Assembly (NCBI RefSeq): GCF_000337915.1
Contig: NZ_AOJE01000057.1
Location: 78,719-142,718, forward strand
Reading direction: 5' to 3'
Length of the DNA stretch: 64,000 bases
DNA from: Halorubrum saccharovorum DSM 1137
GTDB lineage: Archaea > Halobacteriota > Halobacteria > Halobacteriales > Haloferacaceae
Below are positions 8,068 through 17,414 of the stretch, one piece after another (the stretch's first letter is position 1; every line of letters starts with the position of its first letter). A program made the position numbers and the translations under genes. Below the pieces are notes generated by a model. That model did no database searches. It was not told the DNA's origin and saw only the letters and a program-made list of their open reading frames with translations.

Positions 8068-8078
8068 CATTATAAAAG
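8068..8078 (+). promoter_or_regulatory. TATA box for the Fic-like gene
   Basis: CATTATAAAAG lies about 45 bases ahead of the ATG at 8118, giving a predicted short leader of roughly 20 bases. Confidence 0.55.
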
Positions 8079-8117
8079 CGGGACTGCTTTACCCACTTCC
8101 CACGAATCCACAGTAAG

Positions 8118-9005
8118 ATGGCTCGGCTCGTCTTCTATCACCACCCCCAGGCCGAGAATTTCTCCCTCAAATTTAGCTCGGCATCGGTGGCAGAAATCCT
8201 GTCTCAGCGAGAGCAATCCGACGAGTCGACAAAGCTCATCGGGTATCCCTTTGAAACACCGGTCTATGTGCTCTATGAAGGCGAGTCAGAGATCGAATCT
8301 GCCCAAGACATCGACTTCGATCAGGAATGGCTGAGCGACCGTATTCGTGACCTCCCCCGTGCTGGGCAGGTTGTCGCATTCCGATTAGTAGAGTTGCTCG
8401 AAGCCGCGGTCGATGTTCGCGATGAGGATGAGTTCCGGCTCTACAAGGAGTTCGAACCACAAAAGATCCAGCAGGCACTCGATCACGTCTCCTGGGGAGC
8501 ACCACTTCCGACCGTCGCTGGAGAGGTGATGTCGAATTTGATCCTACGACATTCCCTCCCGAATGCGAATCATCGAACTGGCATCGCGATGCTGCAGTTC
8601 TGTATTGAGAGTGTGGAGCCGGATTTTGAGATGCCACGAACGCACGTCGACGACGATACCTGGCGAGAGTGGGTTGATCCTTATATTGTTGATTCTAAGC
8701 GGCTCATCACGGTCCGCCGGAACAACCTCCGTTTCAAGCAACTCGAAGAGCTGAACGTCGACCTCGTCGAACGGAAAGACGGAATCCAAATCCGATTAGC
8801 CGAGTTCGAGCTGGATATGCACTGGCGAGAAGCCCTCTCAGAGTACGCTGAGCAGCACGAATCCCACTGTACGGACTTTGCACAGTCAGTTCTCGAACGA
8901 GCAGAGCGGGACGATCTGCTCGACCGTCAAGGACCAACGAAACAAGAGTTCATCACGTATCTGGAGGACGGACTGGTCGAACGGGACTTCAGAGAAATGT
9001 TCTGA
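8118..9005 (+). CDS. Doc/Fic-like domain protein
   Basis: 295 residues. The segment RHSLPNANHRTGIAMLQF (about residues 150-167) corresponds to the Fic/Doc active-site motif HxFx(D/N)ANKRT. It keeps the His, the Asn-Ala-Asn and the Arg, but the Phe is Leu and the Lys is His. An upstream helical region and a long C-terminal helical part (LRFKQLEELNVDLVERKDG and following) complete it. Fic proteins transfer AMP or phosphate to target proteins, and Doc is the toxin of a toxin-antitoxin pair. With two changes in the motif, the activity cannot be assumed. The only possible small partner is the 34-residue frame on the other strand just behind it. Confidence 0.65.
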   Translation: MARLVFYHHPQAENFSLKFSSASVAEILSQREQSDESTKLIGYPFETPVYVLYEGESEIESAQDIDFDQEWLSDRIRDLPRAGQVVAFRLVELLEAAVDVRDEDEFRLYKEFEPQKIQQALDHVSWGAPLPTVAGEVMSNLILRHSLPNANHRTGIAMLQFCIESVEPDFEMPRTHVDDDTWREWVDPYIVDSKRLITVRRNNLRFKQLEELNVDLVERKDGIQIRLAEFELDMHWREALSEYAEQHESHCTDFAQSVLERAERDDLLDRQGPTKQEFITYLEDGLVERDFREMF

Positions 9006-9110
9006 TCAGTCGCGAAGCTCGGCGACTGACTGACCAACCTCACGGACGTGTTCACTTCGCTCGAGGTCGAGTTCCTCGGCGAGGTAGTCAACCGTCTCTT
9101 CGAGGCTCAT
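9006..9110 (-). CDS. Possible 34-residue microprotein
   Basis: Starts MSLEETVDYLAEELDLERSE and ends EVGQSVAELRD. It is acidic, helical, and has haloarchaeal codon choice. Its stop directly abuts the stop of the Fic-like gene (tail to tail). A good TATA box (9132-9142, TTTATACCGC on the coding strand) sits 25 bases upstream of the ATG, matching a leaderless promoter, which is the main reason to list it. I do not recognise it. It could be an antitoxin or regulator of the Fic-like protein. Confidence 0.5.
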   Translation of the reverse strand: MSLEETVDYLAEELDLERSEHVREVGQSVAELRD

Positions 9111-9131
9111 ATTGGAAAGAAGTCCGTCAAG

Positions 9132-9142
9132 CGGTATAAACC
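9132..9142 (-). promoter_or_regulatory. TATA box for the microprotein
   Basis: Coding-strand AGGTTTATACC about 25 bases before the ATG at 9110. Confidence 0.5.
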
Positions 9143-9325
9143 TAGTGCTGACGCAGCAATGTAGCCCATCAGACGAGCGTCTGTGTATACCGAACTATGC
9201 ACCCTTCGGGAAAACTGTGGAACCGGTGACCACGTAGCGATACCCACCGAAATTACGCAGTGTCGCCATTTGCTGTCCACCAACCGAACTCAATTGAAAG
9301 AAGCACCGAAGCGATCGGGAGCGTT

Positions 9326-11434
9326 TCAGTCTGCAGGTTGTGCGTCAGTCGCTGGTGTCCCGCCCGGAAGCTCGGGAATGGACAAGTCCACGCGGCGGAG
9401 CAGCTGAGCGTTGATGGCAACGATGACCGTACTCAGTGACATCAGGAGCGCGCCCACGGCGGGAGACAGCAGAATCCCGACCGGTGCCAACACGCCTGCT
9501 GCAAGCGGAATCGCGAACACGTTGTAGCCGGCCGCCCAGACGATGTTCTCCTGCATCTTCCGGTAGCTCGCCTTACTGAGCTTCACCAGCCGGGCGACGT
9601 CCATCGGGTTGTTCTGGACGAGGATGACGTCGGCCGACTGGACCGCAACGTCGGTGCCGCTCCCGATCGCAATGCCGACGTCGGCTCGTGTCAGCGCCGG
9701 CGCGTCGTTCACACCATCGCCGACCATCCCCACGAGCTTGCTCTGGTCCTGGAGTTCCTGTACTTTCTCGTCTTTGTCTTCGGGGAGGACCTCCGCGAAC
9801 ACCGTGTCGATGCCCAGTTCGTCGGCGACGGCGTTGGCGACGTCTTGGGAGTCCCCAGTCAGCATCGCCACCTCGATGCCCAGATCGTGGAGGGCGTCAA
9901 CGACGCGGAAACTCTCTTCACGGATTACGTCGGCCATCGCGAACGCGGCGATCAGCTCTCCGTCACGAACGAGATACACCACTGTCTGGGCGTTCTGTCC
10001 CGCCTCGTCAGCGAAACGCTGGAGATGGGCGGGGATCTTGCTATCGAGCTGGGTCAACAGGTTCGGCCCGCCGACGTACACCTCGTTTCCGTCGACGGTC
10101 GCCCGGACCCCTCGTCCTTTGATCGCCTCGAAGTCGGTCGCGTCAGGCGCGGTGAGGTCCTGATCGTTGGCGGCCTCGCGGATAGCTCGAGCGATCATGT
10201 GTTCGGAGTCGCTCTCGACACCCGCCGCCAGCGTGAGTGCGTCGTCCTCGTCGACGCCGTCGACGGTCGCCATATCGACGACGCCGTGTTCGCCTTCGGT
10301 GAGCGTCCCCGTCTTGTCGAAAATGATGGCGTCCAGATTTCGTGCCTCTTCCATCGCAATCCGGTCGCGGACGAGCATTCCGTTGCGAGCCGCGAGTGAC
10401 GTATTGATGGCGACAACCAGCGGGATGGCAAGCCCGAGCGCGTGCGGGCAGGCGATGACGAGTACCGTGACGACACGCTCGATGACAGTCGCGTTGAACG
10501 AGACCGCGATGGTCCACGCGATTGCTGTCACGACTGCTGCCCCGAGGGCAACGTAGAACAGCCAGCCAGCCGCTCTGTCGGCCAGCACCTGCGTTTTGGA
10601 CTTGCTCTGTTGGGCTTCCTCGACGAGTCGCATGATACCTGCGAGTGTCGTCTCCTCGCCCGTTGCACCGACACGTATGCGGAGACTGCCGTCGCCGTTG
10701 ATCGTCCCGCCGATGACCTCATCCCCGGGTTTCTTAGAAACTGGTTTCGACTCGCCCGTGATCATCGACTCCTCGACGTCCGAATCACCCTCTTCAACGA
10801 TGCCGTCAGCAGGAACACTCGCGCCCGGTCGAACGAGTACGAGGTCGCCCTCGGAGAGTTCACTCACCGGGACTTCCTCGGTGTCACCGTCGTCGCTGAT
10901 CCGCTCGGCGGTATCGGGCATCAGCTTCGCCAGCTCGTCGACCGCGCTCGAGGCACGTCGTACGGACCGCATTTCGATCCAGTGGCCCAGCAGCATGATG
11001 TCGATCAGCGTCACGAGCTCCCAGAAGAACGCCGACTGTGTCGGGAAGACCACGCTCGCGAGGCTGTAGACAAATGCGACCGTGATCGCCATCGAGATGA
11101 GCGTCATCATTCCCGGCGACCGGTCTTTCAGCTCCGGGACCGCCATCTGGAGGAACGGCACCCCACCGTACGCGAAGACGATGACCGCGAAGGCGGGGTT
11201 AATCCACTCGCTACCCGGGAACGCGGGAACGGAGAACCCGAGCCACTCCTGTAGCATTTCGCTGTACAGGAGGACCGGAATCGACAGGAGCGTCGAGACG
11301 AAGAAGCGCCGCCGGAACATTTGCTCGTGGCCTTCGTGCATCCCACCGTGGTCGTCGTGTCCGTCGTGCCCATCATGCTGACTGTGTGGGCCGTGGTCTG
11401 CTTCGTCGGCCTCCCTTTGGGATTTATCGTCCAT
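9326..11434 (-). CDS. copB: CopB-type copper P1B-ATPase (CPH motif)
   Basis: 702 residues from ATG at 11434. The longer frame upstream has no domain. The N-terminus is a His/Asp/Gly-rich metal-binding tail ([20 protein letters not shown]) in place of an HMA domain. Then come eight predicted membrane segments, the MITGES actuator motif, CPH in transmembrane helix 6 (ACPHALGLA, Cys329), the phosphorylation site DKTGT (Asp373) and [13 protein letters not shown] ATPases of the CopB group export Cu(II) or Ag. It is monocistronic or read after the small membrane protein upstream, and it starts the metal island. Metal choice is inferred from the motif. Confidence 0.95.
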   Translation of the reverse strand: MDDKSQREADEADHGPHSQHDGHDGHDDHGGMHEGHEQMFRRRFFVSTLLSIPVLLYSEMLQEWLGFSVPAFPGSEWINPAFAVIVFAYGGVPFLQMAVPELKDRSPGMMTLISMAITVAFVYSLASVVFPTQSAFFWELVTLIDIMLLGHWIEMRSVRRASSAVDELAKLMPDTAERISDDGDTEEVPVSELSEGDLVLVRPGASVPADGIVEEGDSDVEESMITGESKPVSKKPGDEVIGGTINGDGSLRIRVGATGEETTLAGIMRLVEEAQQSKSKTQVLADRAAGWLFYVALGAAVVTAIAWTIAVSFNATVIERVVTVLVIACPHALGLAIPLVVAINTSLAARNGMLVRDRIAMEEARNLDAIIFDKTGTLTEGEHGVVDMATVDGVDEDDALTLAAGVESDSEHMIARAIREAANDQDLTAPDATDFEAIKGRGVRATVDGNEVYVGGPNLLTQLDSKIPAHLQRFADEAGQNAQTVVYLVRDGELIAAFAMADVIREESFRVVDALHDLGIEVAMLTGDSQDVANAVADELGIDTVFAEVLPEDKDEKVQELQDQSKLVGMVGDGVNDAPALTRADVGIAIGSGTDVAVQSADVILVQNNPMDVARLVKLSKASYRKMQENIVWAAGYNVFAIPLAAGVLAPVGILLSPAVGALLMSLSTVIVAINAQLLRRVDLSIPELPGGTPATDAQPAD

Positions 11435-11550
11435 TACCGAGCAATTGAACCGAGGATGCTTCAACGTGGGGGCTACTGTGAGTTGACACGCCCTCTGAAC
11501 AGGCTGGCATCTACCGAACATTCGCGAGACTGATGTGGTCGGGGATGATC

Positions 11551-11946
11551 CTACGTCTCCTTGTGGCGGTCTCTGTAAGTTTTTGCCCCCAGAAAAACGT
11601 ATACTGCGCCGATAACTCGTACACCTGTCGTGAATTGCTCGTTCCATTCGATAGCATCTGGGCGCTCATAGAGGACCGTGGAAGCAAACTTGCGATACAG
11701 GTCGGGAAACATGAGGACAGCTGCACCGAACGCCCCGGTGAGATTCATCATCCACGCATACAATCGGCTACCAAGTAGGGAGATCACGACTATCAGAATT
11801 CCTTCTGATCGTATAGCTGGGTTTACCCATTTCCTTAGGGTGCCTTCACTGGGATTAGTGATCGCATGTTTCTCAAAGAGCGCAACTATCTTGTCCGGGA
11901 ACAATGTAGTAACAGCTCCGAGGACGCCGATAAGTATCCGTATCAT
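11551..11946 (-). CDS. Small membrane protein of unknown function
   Basis: 131 residues. Hydrophobic segments at about 1-18, 45-60 and 65-82, plus a C-terminal one ([14 protein letters not shown]), suggest three or four membrane helices. The sequence around [20 protein letters not shown] looks like a haloarchaeal-specific conserved membrane family, but I cannot name it. It lies 116 bases upstream of copB on the same strand, so it may share its transcript, though the gap is large enough for a separate promoter. Confidence 0.7.
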   Translation of the reverse strand: MIRILIGVLGAVTTLFPDKIVALFEKHAITNPSEGTLRKWVNPAIRSEGILIVVISLLGSRLYAWMMNLTGAFGAAVLMFPDLYRKFASTVLYERPDAIEWNEQFTTGVRVIGAVYVFLGAKTYRDRHKET

Positions 11947-12065
11947 ACGCTACGGTACGACCTATTCGGATTTAATATTCTCCACAAATCTACACGTCCG
12001 AGAACGGAGCCGGAACGCAGTATTCAGAAGTCCAATTATACAGAATAGACGAAGATGCAGAGTTA

Positions 12066-14846
12066 CTACGTGAGTAGCTGTCTAAGGACGTAGTGGAGGA
12101 TGCCGCCGTGTTCGATATAGGTCACGGCGGCCGGCGTACCGACCTGTGCCGTGACCGGGAACTCGACAGTCGAACCGTCCTCGCGCTCGGCGATAACTGT
12201 CAATTCATCTACCACGTCGAGACCGTCATCGAGACCGTGAATTGTGAAGACCTCCGACCCGTCCAGTCCGAGAGATTCCCATGAGTCGCCGTCATCGAAC
12301 TGTAAGGGGAGAACACCCATCCCGACGAGGTTGTCGCGGTAGATGCGCTCGTAACTCTCGCCGATGGTTGCGCGGACACCGAGTAGGTCCGTTCCTTTCG
12401 CTGCCCAGTCACGACTCGACCCGGTTCCGAGCTCCTCGCCCGCCATCACGATGAGTGGGGTGCCCTCCTCGCGGTAGCGCTGGCTGGCTTCGAACACGGT
12501 CGTCTGCTCGTCGGTTGGGTGGTGGATCGTATAGCCACCCTCGATATTGTCGAGCATCTCATTCTCGATGCGGACGTTGGCGAACGTCCCTCGCATCATC
12601 ACCTCGTGGTTGCCCCGGCGCGCGCCGTACGTGTTGAACTCGTGGGGCTCGACGCCGTGATTGAGCAGCCACTGGCCGGCAGGGAGGTCAGATCCGAATG
12701 GGCCAGCAGGGCTGATGTGGTCGGTCGTAACGGTATCGCCGAGCGTCAGCAGGCAGCGTGCGTCCTCGATATCGGCGACGCCGGGTTTCTTGAGGGGAAA
12801 GTCTTGGAAGAACGGCGGCTCTCGGATGTACGTCGAGTCGTCGTCCCACTCGTAGACGTCACCACTTGGCGCGTCGAGAGCAGCCCACCGCTCGTCACCC
12901 TCGTACACGGAGGCATACTTCTCCTCGAACATCTCCGGGGAGACGTTCTCGTGGATTGCTGCCTGCACGTCGGCTGCGTCCGGCCAGATGTCCGCCAGAT
13001 AGACTGGGTCACCCTCAGCGTCAGTGCCCAGCGGCTCGTTCTCGAGGTCGATGTCCATCCGCCCTGCGAGCCCGTAGGCGACCACAAGCGGTGGGCTCGC
13101 GAGGTAGTTCGCTCGGACTTTCGGGTGAATACGCGCCTCGAAATTGCGGTTCCCCGAGAGGACACTCGTCGTCCAGAGGTCGTGGTCGTCGATCGCCTGC
13201 TCGATGGAGTCCGGAAGTGGTCCGGCGTTACCGATACAGGTGGTACAACCGTAGCCAACGACGGCATACCCGAGCTCTTCGAGATACGGAAGCAGCCCTG
13301 ATTCTTCGAGATACTGCGTGACGACGCGGCTGCCCGGTGCGAGGCTCGTCTTGACGTACGGCGGGACGTCCAGGCCTTTTTCGACGGCGTTCTGGGCGAG
13401 CAGACCAGCGGCGATCATCACCGACGGGTTTGAGGTGTTCGTACAGCTCGTGATGGCACTAACCAGGACATCACCGTGACCGATTTCGACCGTTTCACCG
13501 TCGAGGTCGACCTCAACGCGTTTGGTTAACGGGTGCAGTTCGGACTCGGCCTCGACTTGAGCGCCGCCATCAGTCTCTGCGTCGGCTACACCCCCCTCAC
13601 CGAGCCACCGCTGCAAGGCCTCTTCATCGACATCGTTGAGGTCGTGCTTGAACTCCCCGTGGAGAAGTCCTCGGAAGCTCTGTTTTACGTCCCCCATCGG
13701 GATTCGGTCCTGTGGTCGCTTGTGTCCGGCCAGACTCGGTTCGACAGTTGAGAGATCGAACTCGACGACCTCGGTGTACTCCGGTTCCTGTTTCCCGAAC
13801 AGGCCTTGGGATTCGAGGTACTCGCGGACGAGGTCGATGTGTTCAGGGTCGCGCCCGGTGAGTTCGAGATACTCGAGCGTCTGATCGTCGACCGGGAACA
13901 TACTGATCGTCGACCCCTGTTCGGGTGCCATATTAGCGATCGTTGCCCGGTCCGGGACAGTAAGGTTCTGTACACCGGGCCCGAAGAATTCGACGAACCG
14001 GTCGACGACGCCGACCTCGCGGAGTTGTTCGGTGATGTGAAGCACGAGATCCGTTGCCGTCGCGCCTTCGGGTAACTCGCCTTCGAGACGAACGCCGACC
14101 ACCTCGGGGAGTTTCATCGTAATCGGTTGGCCGAGCATCGCTGCTTCCGCTTCGATACCCCCGACGCCCCAGCCGACGACACCGATACCGCCGATCATCG
14201 GGGTGTGGCTGTCCGTGCCGACGAGTGTGTCCGGCAGAAGCCAGTTCTCGTCATCTTGTTCGCGGGCGTGAACGACACGGCCGAGATGTTCGAGATTTAC
14301 CTGATGAACGATCCCGGTTCCCGGCGGGACGACGTTGAAGTCCTCGAAGGCGTTTTGCGCCCACTTGATCGCGCGATACCGCTCGGCGTTGCGCTCGTAC
14401 TCCAGTTCGACGTTCTTCTCGTAGGCGTCCTCGGAGTCGAAGTAGTCGACTTGGACGCTGTGGTCGATCACGAGATCAATAGGGATCTCCGGTTGGACCA
14501 GAGTGGGGTCGCGGTCTTTGCGATCGACTTCGGAGCGGAGGGCTGCTAGGTCGACCACTGCGGGCACGCCGGTAAGGTCCTGTAGGACCACCCGTGACGG
14601 AGAGAACGGCACCTCTGCGTCCGGAACGTCCGGCTCCCAGCCAGCAGCATTTCTGACGTCTGACGCGGTGATGGTTTCGCCGTCGACGTTTCGGAGCACC
14701 GATTCGAGGAGGATACGGATACTCACCGGGAGCGTGTCGAGTTCACAGAGTCCATGTTCTTCGAGTGCTCGAAGGTCAGCCATCTTGTACGTCGTCCCGT
14801 CGACGTCAAGTTCGCGGACGGCATCGAACGGGAGTGTGTCAGTCAT
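12066..14846 (-). CDS. acnA: Aconitate hydratase AcnA
   Basis: 926 residues, the normal length of AcnA-type aconitases. The three cluster-binding cysteines are present: AITSCTNTS (Cys468) and YGCTTCIGNAG (Cys534, Cys537). The DSHTPMIGG active-site segment near residue 210, the NYLASPPLVVAYALAG-like segment around 600 (NYLASPPLVVAYGLAG) and the swivelling-domain motif GSSRDWAAKG near 815 are also present. It converts citrate to isocitrate in the TCA cycle with a [4Fe-4S] cluster. It stands alone among copper genes, and copper destroys such clusters, so a plasmid spare copy may be useful in this setting (inference). A haloarchaeal chromosome normally has its own aconitase. Confidence 0.97.
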   Translation of the reverse strand: MTDTLPFDAVRELDVDGTTYKMADLRALEEHGLCELDTLPVSIRILLESVLRNVDGETITASDVRNAAGWEPDVPDAEVPFSPSRVVLQDLTGVPAVVDLAALRSEVDRKDRDPTLVQPEIPIDLVIDHSVQVDYFDSEDAYEKNVELEYERNAERYRAIKWAQNAFEDFNVVPPGTGIVHQVNLEHLGRVVHAREQDDENWLLPDTLVGTDSHTPMIGGIGVVGWGVGGIEAEAAMLGQPITMKLPEVVGVRLEGELPEGATATDLVLHITEQLREVGVVDRFVEFFGPGVQNLTVPDRATIANMAPEQGSTISMFPVDDQTLEYLELTGRDPEHIDLVREYLESQGLFGKQEPEYTEVVEFDLSTVEPSLAGHKRPQDRIPMGDVKQSFRGLLHGEFKHDLNDVDEEALQRWLGEGGVADAETDGGAQVEAESELHPLTKRVEVDLDGETVEIGHGDVLVSAITSCTNTSNPSVMIAAGLLAQNAVEKGLDVPPYVKTSLAPGSRVVTQYLEESGLLPYLEELGYAVVGYGCTTCIGNAGPLPDSIEQAIDDHDLWTTSVLSGNRNFEARIHPKVRANYLASPPLVVAYGLAGRMDIDLENEPLGTDAEGDPVYLADIWPDAADVQAAIHENVSPEMFEEKYASVYEGDERWAALDAPSGDVYEWDDDSTYIREPPFFQDFPLKKPGVADIEDARCLLTLGDTVTTDHISPAGPFGSDLPAGQWLLNHGVEPHEFNTYGARRGNHEVMMRGTFANVRIENEMLDNIEGGYTIHHPTDEQTTVFEASQRYREEGTPLIVMAGEELGTGSSRDWAAKGTDLLGVRATIGESYERIYRDNLVGMGVLPLQFDDGDSWESLGLDGSEVFTIHGLDDGLDVVDELTVIAEREDGSTVEFPVTAQVGTPAAVTYIEHGGILHYVLRQLLT

Positions 14847-14942
14847 AGTATCTGAATATGTGCTCGGGAGCGATATTAATCTCCCTCCGAATTCATTCCG
14901 ATGGGAATCGGGATCCTGAATACTGTGACGGCGTTTCAGAAC

Positions 14943-15218
14943 TCACCGAATGAAAGACCAGAGGAGGACGGCAAACCCACACGCCAACGCAGCGGATTCG
15001 GCAACATGCACCTGCGTGAGCGTTAATGCTGTGAGCTGGTAGAGAAAACCTTCTATGAGGACACCGAGCGTCATGAACCCGAAGCCGATCGTTGCGTCAC
15101 GTAGGTATCGAGTCCGTTCCTGACGATACGCGCGAAAGCTGATCGCTGTCGTCGCCATACCCAAGAAGAGGAGAAAGACACGGACTCCAATTAGCGTGAC
15201 TTCCCATCCAGTAGTCAC
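14943..15218 (-). CDS. Small membrane protein (DUF7521-like), second copy
   Basis: 91 residues with three predicted membrane helices. It is a diverged sister of the gene just upstream: both start with a hydrophobic helix and have a TxISFRAYR/TYQAYRGYR-type motif, a GFxFxxxGxxIEG segment and a final helix. Three bases separate the two genes, so they are one operon with the winged-helix regulator. The function is unknown. The tandem pair next to a regulator and a divergent halocyanin recurs in haloarchaea as far as I recall. Confidence 0.75.
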   Translation of the reverse strand: MTTGWEVTLIGVRVFLLFLGMATTAISFRAYRQERTRYLRDATIGFGFMTLGVLIEGFLYQLTALTLTQVHVAESAALACGFAVLLWSFIR

Positions 15219-15221
15219 GAT

Positions 15222-15515
15222 TCATCGCCCCCCCTGTGTTGGCTGGGACATTTGTCCGTGTAGCGAATAAAGGATAATGAGCATACCTGCCGCGACAAGT
15301 GTAGTCTGGATGGTCCCAGCAACGAAGATGGACAACCCAACCACGTCGAAGAGAATGCCTTCGATTACGGACCCGACGCTGATGAATAGGAATCCGATAG
15401 CGACGTACAGCATTGGTTCGCTACCGTAGACCCTGTATCCACGATACGCTTGATACGTTATCGACAGCCCTAGTCCGACTGCGATGAGCTTTGCAATGAC
15501 GAGTGCGGTGTGCAT
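15222..15515 (-). CDS. Small membrane protein (DUF7521-like), first copy
   Basis: 97 residues, three membrane helices (about 5-20, 35-60 and 65-85), with GYRVYGSEPMLYVAIGFLFI and SVGSVIEGILFDV. It appears to belong to the family now numbered DUF7521. It follows the regulator by two bases and precedes its paralogue by three, giving a three-gene operon. The role is unknown. Coupling to a regulator that faces a cupredoxin gene suggests sensing or electron transfer at the membrane. Confidence 0.8.
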   Translation of the reverse strand: MHTALVIAKLIAVGLGLSITYQAYRGYRVYGSEPMLYVAIGFLFISVGSVIEGILFDVVGLSIFVAGTIQTTLVAAGMLIILYSLHGQMSQPTQGGR

Positions 15516-15517
15516 GG

Positions 15518-15883
15518 TTAGGTGTCTCGGATGTCGCCCCAGATACGCGAGAACCGCTGCGCGGCGTCCTCACGAACGTCCATCTTGATGTCGATCGTTC
15601 CATCTTCGATGTCGACATCGACGTGGTCAACGTTTGCTTCGTACACGCTATGATGGCTCCCGTCAGTCTCAATCTGTGTTTGTTCGACGAGCAGATCATT
15701 AGCGACCATATCTTCGACCCGGCGGTAAATCGTTGAGAGGGCAACGTCGCATTCCTCGCTCAGTTCCTTCGCTGAGAGGGGGTCCCGGCTCGTCGCGGCC
15801 AGAATCTGACGAACCCGTTCCTCCCCGAGGAGGTCTAATAGCTCGTCAGCGCGATGGTCCGTGGACACAGCTGTTCCTCGCAA
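15518..15883 (-). CDS. ArsR-like winged-helix regulator
   Basis: 121 residues. DELLDLLGEERVRQILAATS, then DPLSAKELSEECDVALSTIY and RRVEDMVANDLLVEQ form an ArsR/TrmB-like helix-turn-helix with wing. The C-terminal half (VYEANVDHVDVDIEDGTIDI) is a short beta-rich acidic domain. A GTG at 15868 is an alternative start. It is the first gene of the operon with two membrane proteins and is divergent from a halocyanin gene. The intergenic region holds a perfect palindrome (15922-15942) that is its likely operator. Confidence 0.85.
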   Translation of the reverse strand: MRGTAVSTDHRADELLDLLGEERVRQILAATSRDPLSAKELSEECDVALSTIYRRVEDMVANDLLVEQTQIETDGSHHSVYEANVDHVDVDIEDGTIDIKMDVREDAAQRFSRIWGDIRDT

Positions 15884-15921
15884 TACAAGTTAATGCCCTG
15901 CCGAAACGTATGTAACGACCA

Positions 15922-15942
15922 GTTTTGCGTCGCACGCAAAAC
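15922..15942. promoter_or_regulatory. Perfect palindromic operator between regulator and halocyanin
   Basis: GTTTTGCGT-CGC-ACGCAAAAC is a 9-bp inverted repeat with a 3-bp centre, placed midway between the start of the winged-helix gene (15883) and the halocyanin ATG (16000). Position and symmetry fit a dimeric winged-helix binding site controlling both directions. Confidence 0.75.
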
Positions 15943-15999
15943 AGCTCACCCGTCTATTTTCCCACCCCTCGTATTCTCACCTGTGAGGTGACCTACGCT

Positions 16000-16668
16000 A
16001 TGACAACCAATTCAGGACTCACCCGGCGGCGAGTGCTCCAGTTAACTGGTGGTACAGCGGTTATTGGACTCGCAGGATGTACTGGATCGGAATCAGACGG
16101 CAGTGATAGTGGGGCCGAAAGCACTGCGGGATCTACCGAAGACGGAGGCGGGTCGGGGCATGACGAAGGAGAGAACAGTAGCGAAGGAGAATCGGGGCAT
16201 GACGACGAGGAAGGTCACGATGAAGCCGTCGAGGAACCGAGCGATACAGCTGAGGTGGCGATGGTCACCGAAGACGGAGGATATCACTTCGAACCGCACG
16301 TCGTCCGCGTCAATGTCGGTGGGACGGTAACGTGGACTAACGAGAGCGGCAGTCACTCCGCGACGGCCTACCATCCAGACAACGACCAACCCCAGCTCGT
16401 TCCCGATGGTGCTGCAGCATGGGATAGTGGTCTCCGCTCGGAGGAAGGAGCGACGTTCGAGCACACTTTCGAGACCGAGGGCGTCTACCACTACTACTGT
16501 ACGCCCCACGAGACGGTCGGTATGCTCGGGAGCGTCATCGTCGGCGACCCAGATCCACATGAACAGATCGCGCTCGAAGAGCCACCCGAGGAGAAACCAG
16601 ATACTGTCCGAGAGAAGCTCACCGAACTGAACGGAATGGTTTCGAGTGCACTTGGCGATGACCACTAA
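16000..16668 (+). CDS. Halocyanin (type-1 copper lipoprotein)
   Basis: 222 residues from ATG at 16000. The N-terminus is a Tat signal with lipobox (TRRRVLQLTGGTAVIGLAGC), so it is a membrane-anchored lipoprotein. A long acidic/His linker (residues about 30-85) follows. The cupredoxin domain has the copper ligands His119 (GSHSATAYH), Cys167, His170 and Met175 (YYCTPHETVGM). After the domain comes a helical tail of about 40 residues. It probably carries electrons at the outer face of the membrane. Its promoter region contains the 15922-15942 palindrome shared with the divergent regulator. Confidence 0.92.
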   Translation: MTTNSGLTRRRVLQLTGGTAVIGLAGCTGSESDGSDSGAESTAGSTEDGGGSGHDEGENSSEGESGHDDEEGHDEAVEEPSDTAEVAMVTEDGGYHFEPHVVRVNVGGTVTWTNESGSHSATAYHPDNDQPQLVPDGAAAWDSGLRSEEGATFEHTFETEGVYHYYCTPHETVGMLGSVIVGDPDPHEQIALEEPPEEKPDTVREKLTELNGMVSSALGDDH

Positions 16669-16724
16669 TTGCTGACGAACGCTCCCGGCATCTTTTCTAT
16701 CGCTGCCGGACGCGGTTTAAGGAG

Positions 16725-17258
16725 TCATACCAGTAGGTTATACATAGCGTGTGCTATTGCGAGGGTAAGATACCCTCCCAAAAGGAAGAGAAGAGTTCTT
16801 CGAGGCAGTGATGGCAGGCCAATCGTGTCGGATCCGTGAATACGCTCACCGAGGGCATACACGAACCGACCGGCTACCAATGCGAATGGAAGATACACGA
16901 GTAGTATCGGGACAACCATCGCATCGAATCTGGCGGTGGCTTCAAGCCGGGACAAGTATTCGAGTTTGAAGATTAGTTCCAGCCCCCCAACAGTGATCCC
17001 GGATGCGGCGGTCGCCAAGATCCCCTCCGTTTTCGAGAGTAGTTGGCTTCGCCAGTAGCTCCAGAAATAGAAGACTACGATCAACGGAAGCAGTCGGACG
17101 AACGTTTCCTCGATAAAACCGACAAGAAGTATTCCGGTGCGAGAGGTCGTAGCCGGTAGGAGTACAAGCTCAACCTGATACGCGATCCAGACACCGACAC
17201 CTGTCACTACAGCACTGATCGCCACAAGTGCGAAGAGAGAGCGGTACCTGGTGGACAC
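16725..17258 (-). CDS. PrsW/CPBP-like intramembrane protease candidate
   Basis: 177 residues, five or six membrane helices. Motifs inside the helices are FIEETFVRLLPL (Glu-Glu pair then Arg), GGLELIFKLEYL and a final AHAMYNLL. Paired acidic residues followed by a distant His in the last helix is the pattern of CPBP/PrsW-type membrane glutamic or metalloproteases. The assignment is by motif only. It sits alone between the halocyanin and the exported Lon-like protein. Those two are exported and could be substrates or partners, but nothing links them directly. Confidence 0.6.
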   Translation of the reverse strand: MSTRYRSLFALVAISAVVTGVGVWIAYQVELVLLPATTSRTGILLVGFIEETFVRLLPLIVVFYFWSYWRSQLLSKTEGILATAASGITVGGLELIFKLEYLSRLEATARFDAMVVPILLVYLPFALVAGRFVYALGERIHGSDTIGLPSLPRRTLLFLLGGYLTLAIAHAMYNLLV

Positions 17259-17414
17259 GGCTGACTAATTGGGGATGCGTCAAGATAGTCGTGTGGAATC
17301 TAACACGGGAATACTCGTTTTTGCGCCGAATTTCTGACCGACACCATTCTTATATATTCACAATCGTTACCAAGTAACATAGTACCATCACTACCCACGA
17401 AACACTCCCAGAGT

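Noticed and set aside
10442-11254. Plus-strand frame of 270 codons over copB
   Set aside because: Charged low-complexity translation opposite a well-defined ATPase gene.
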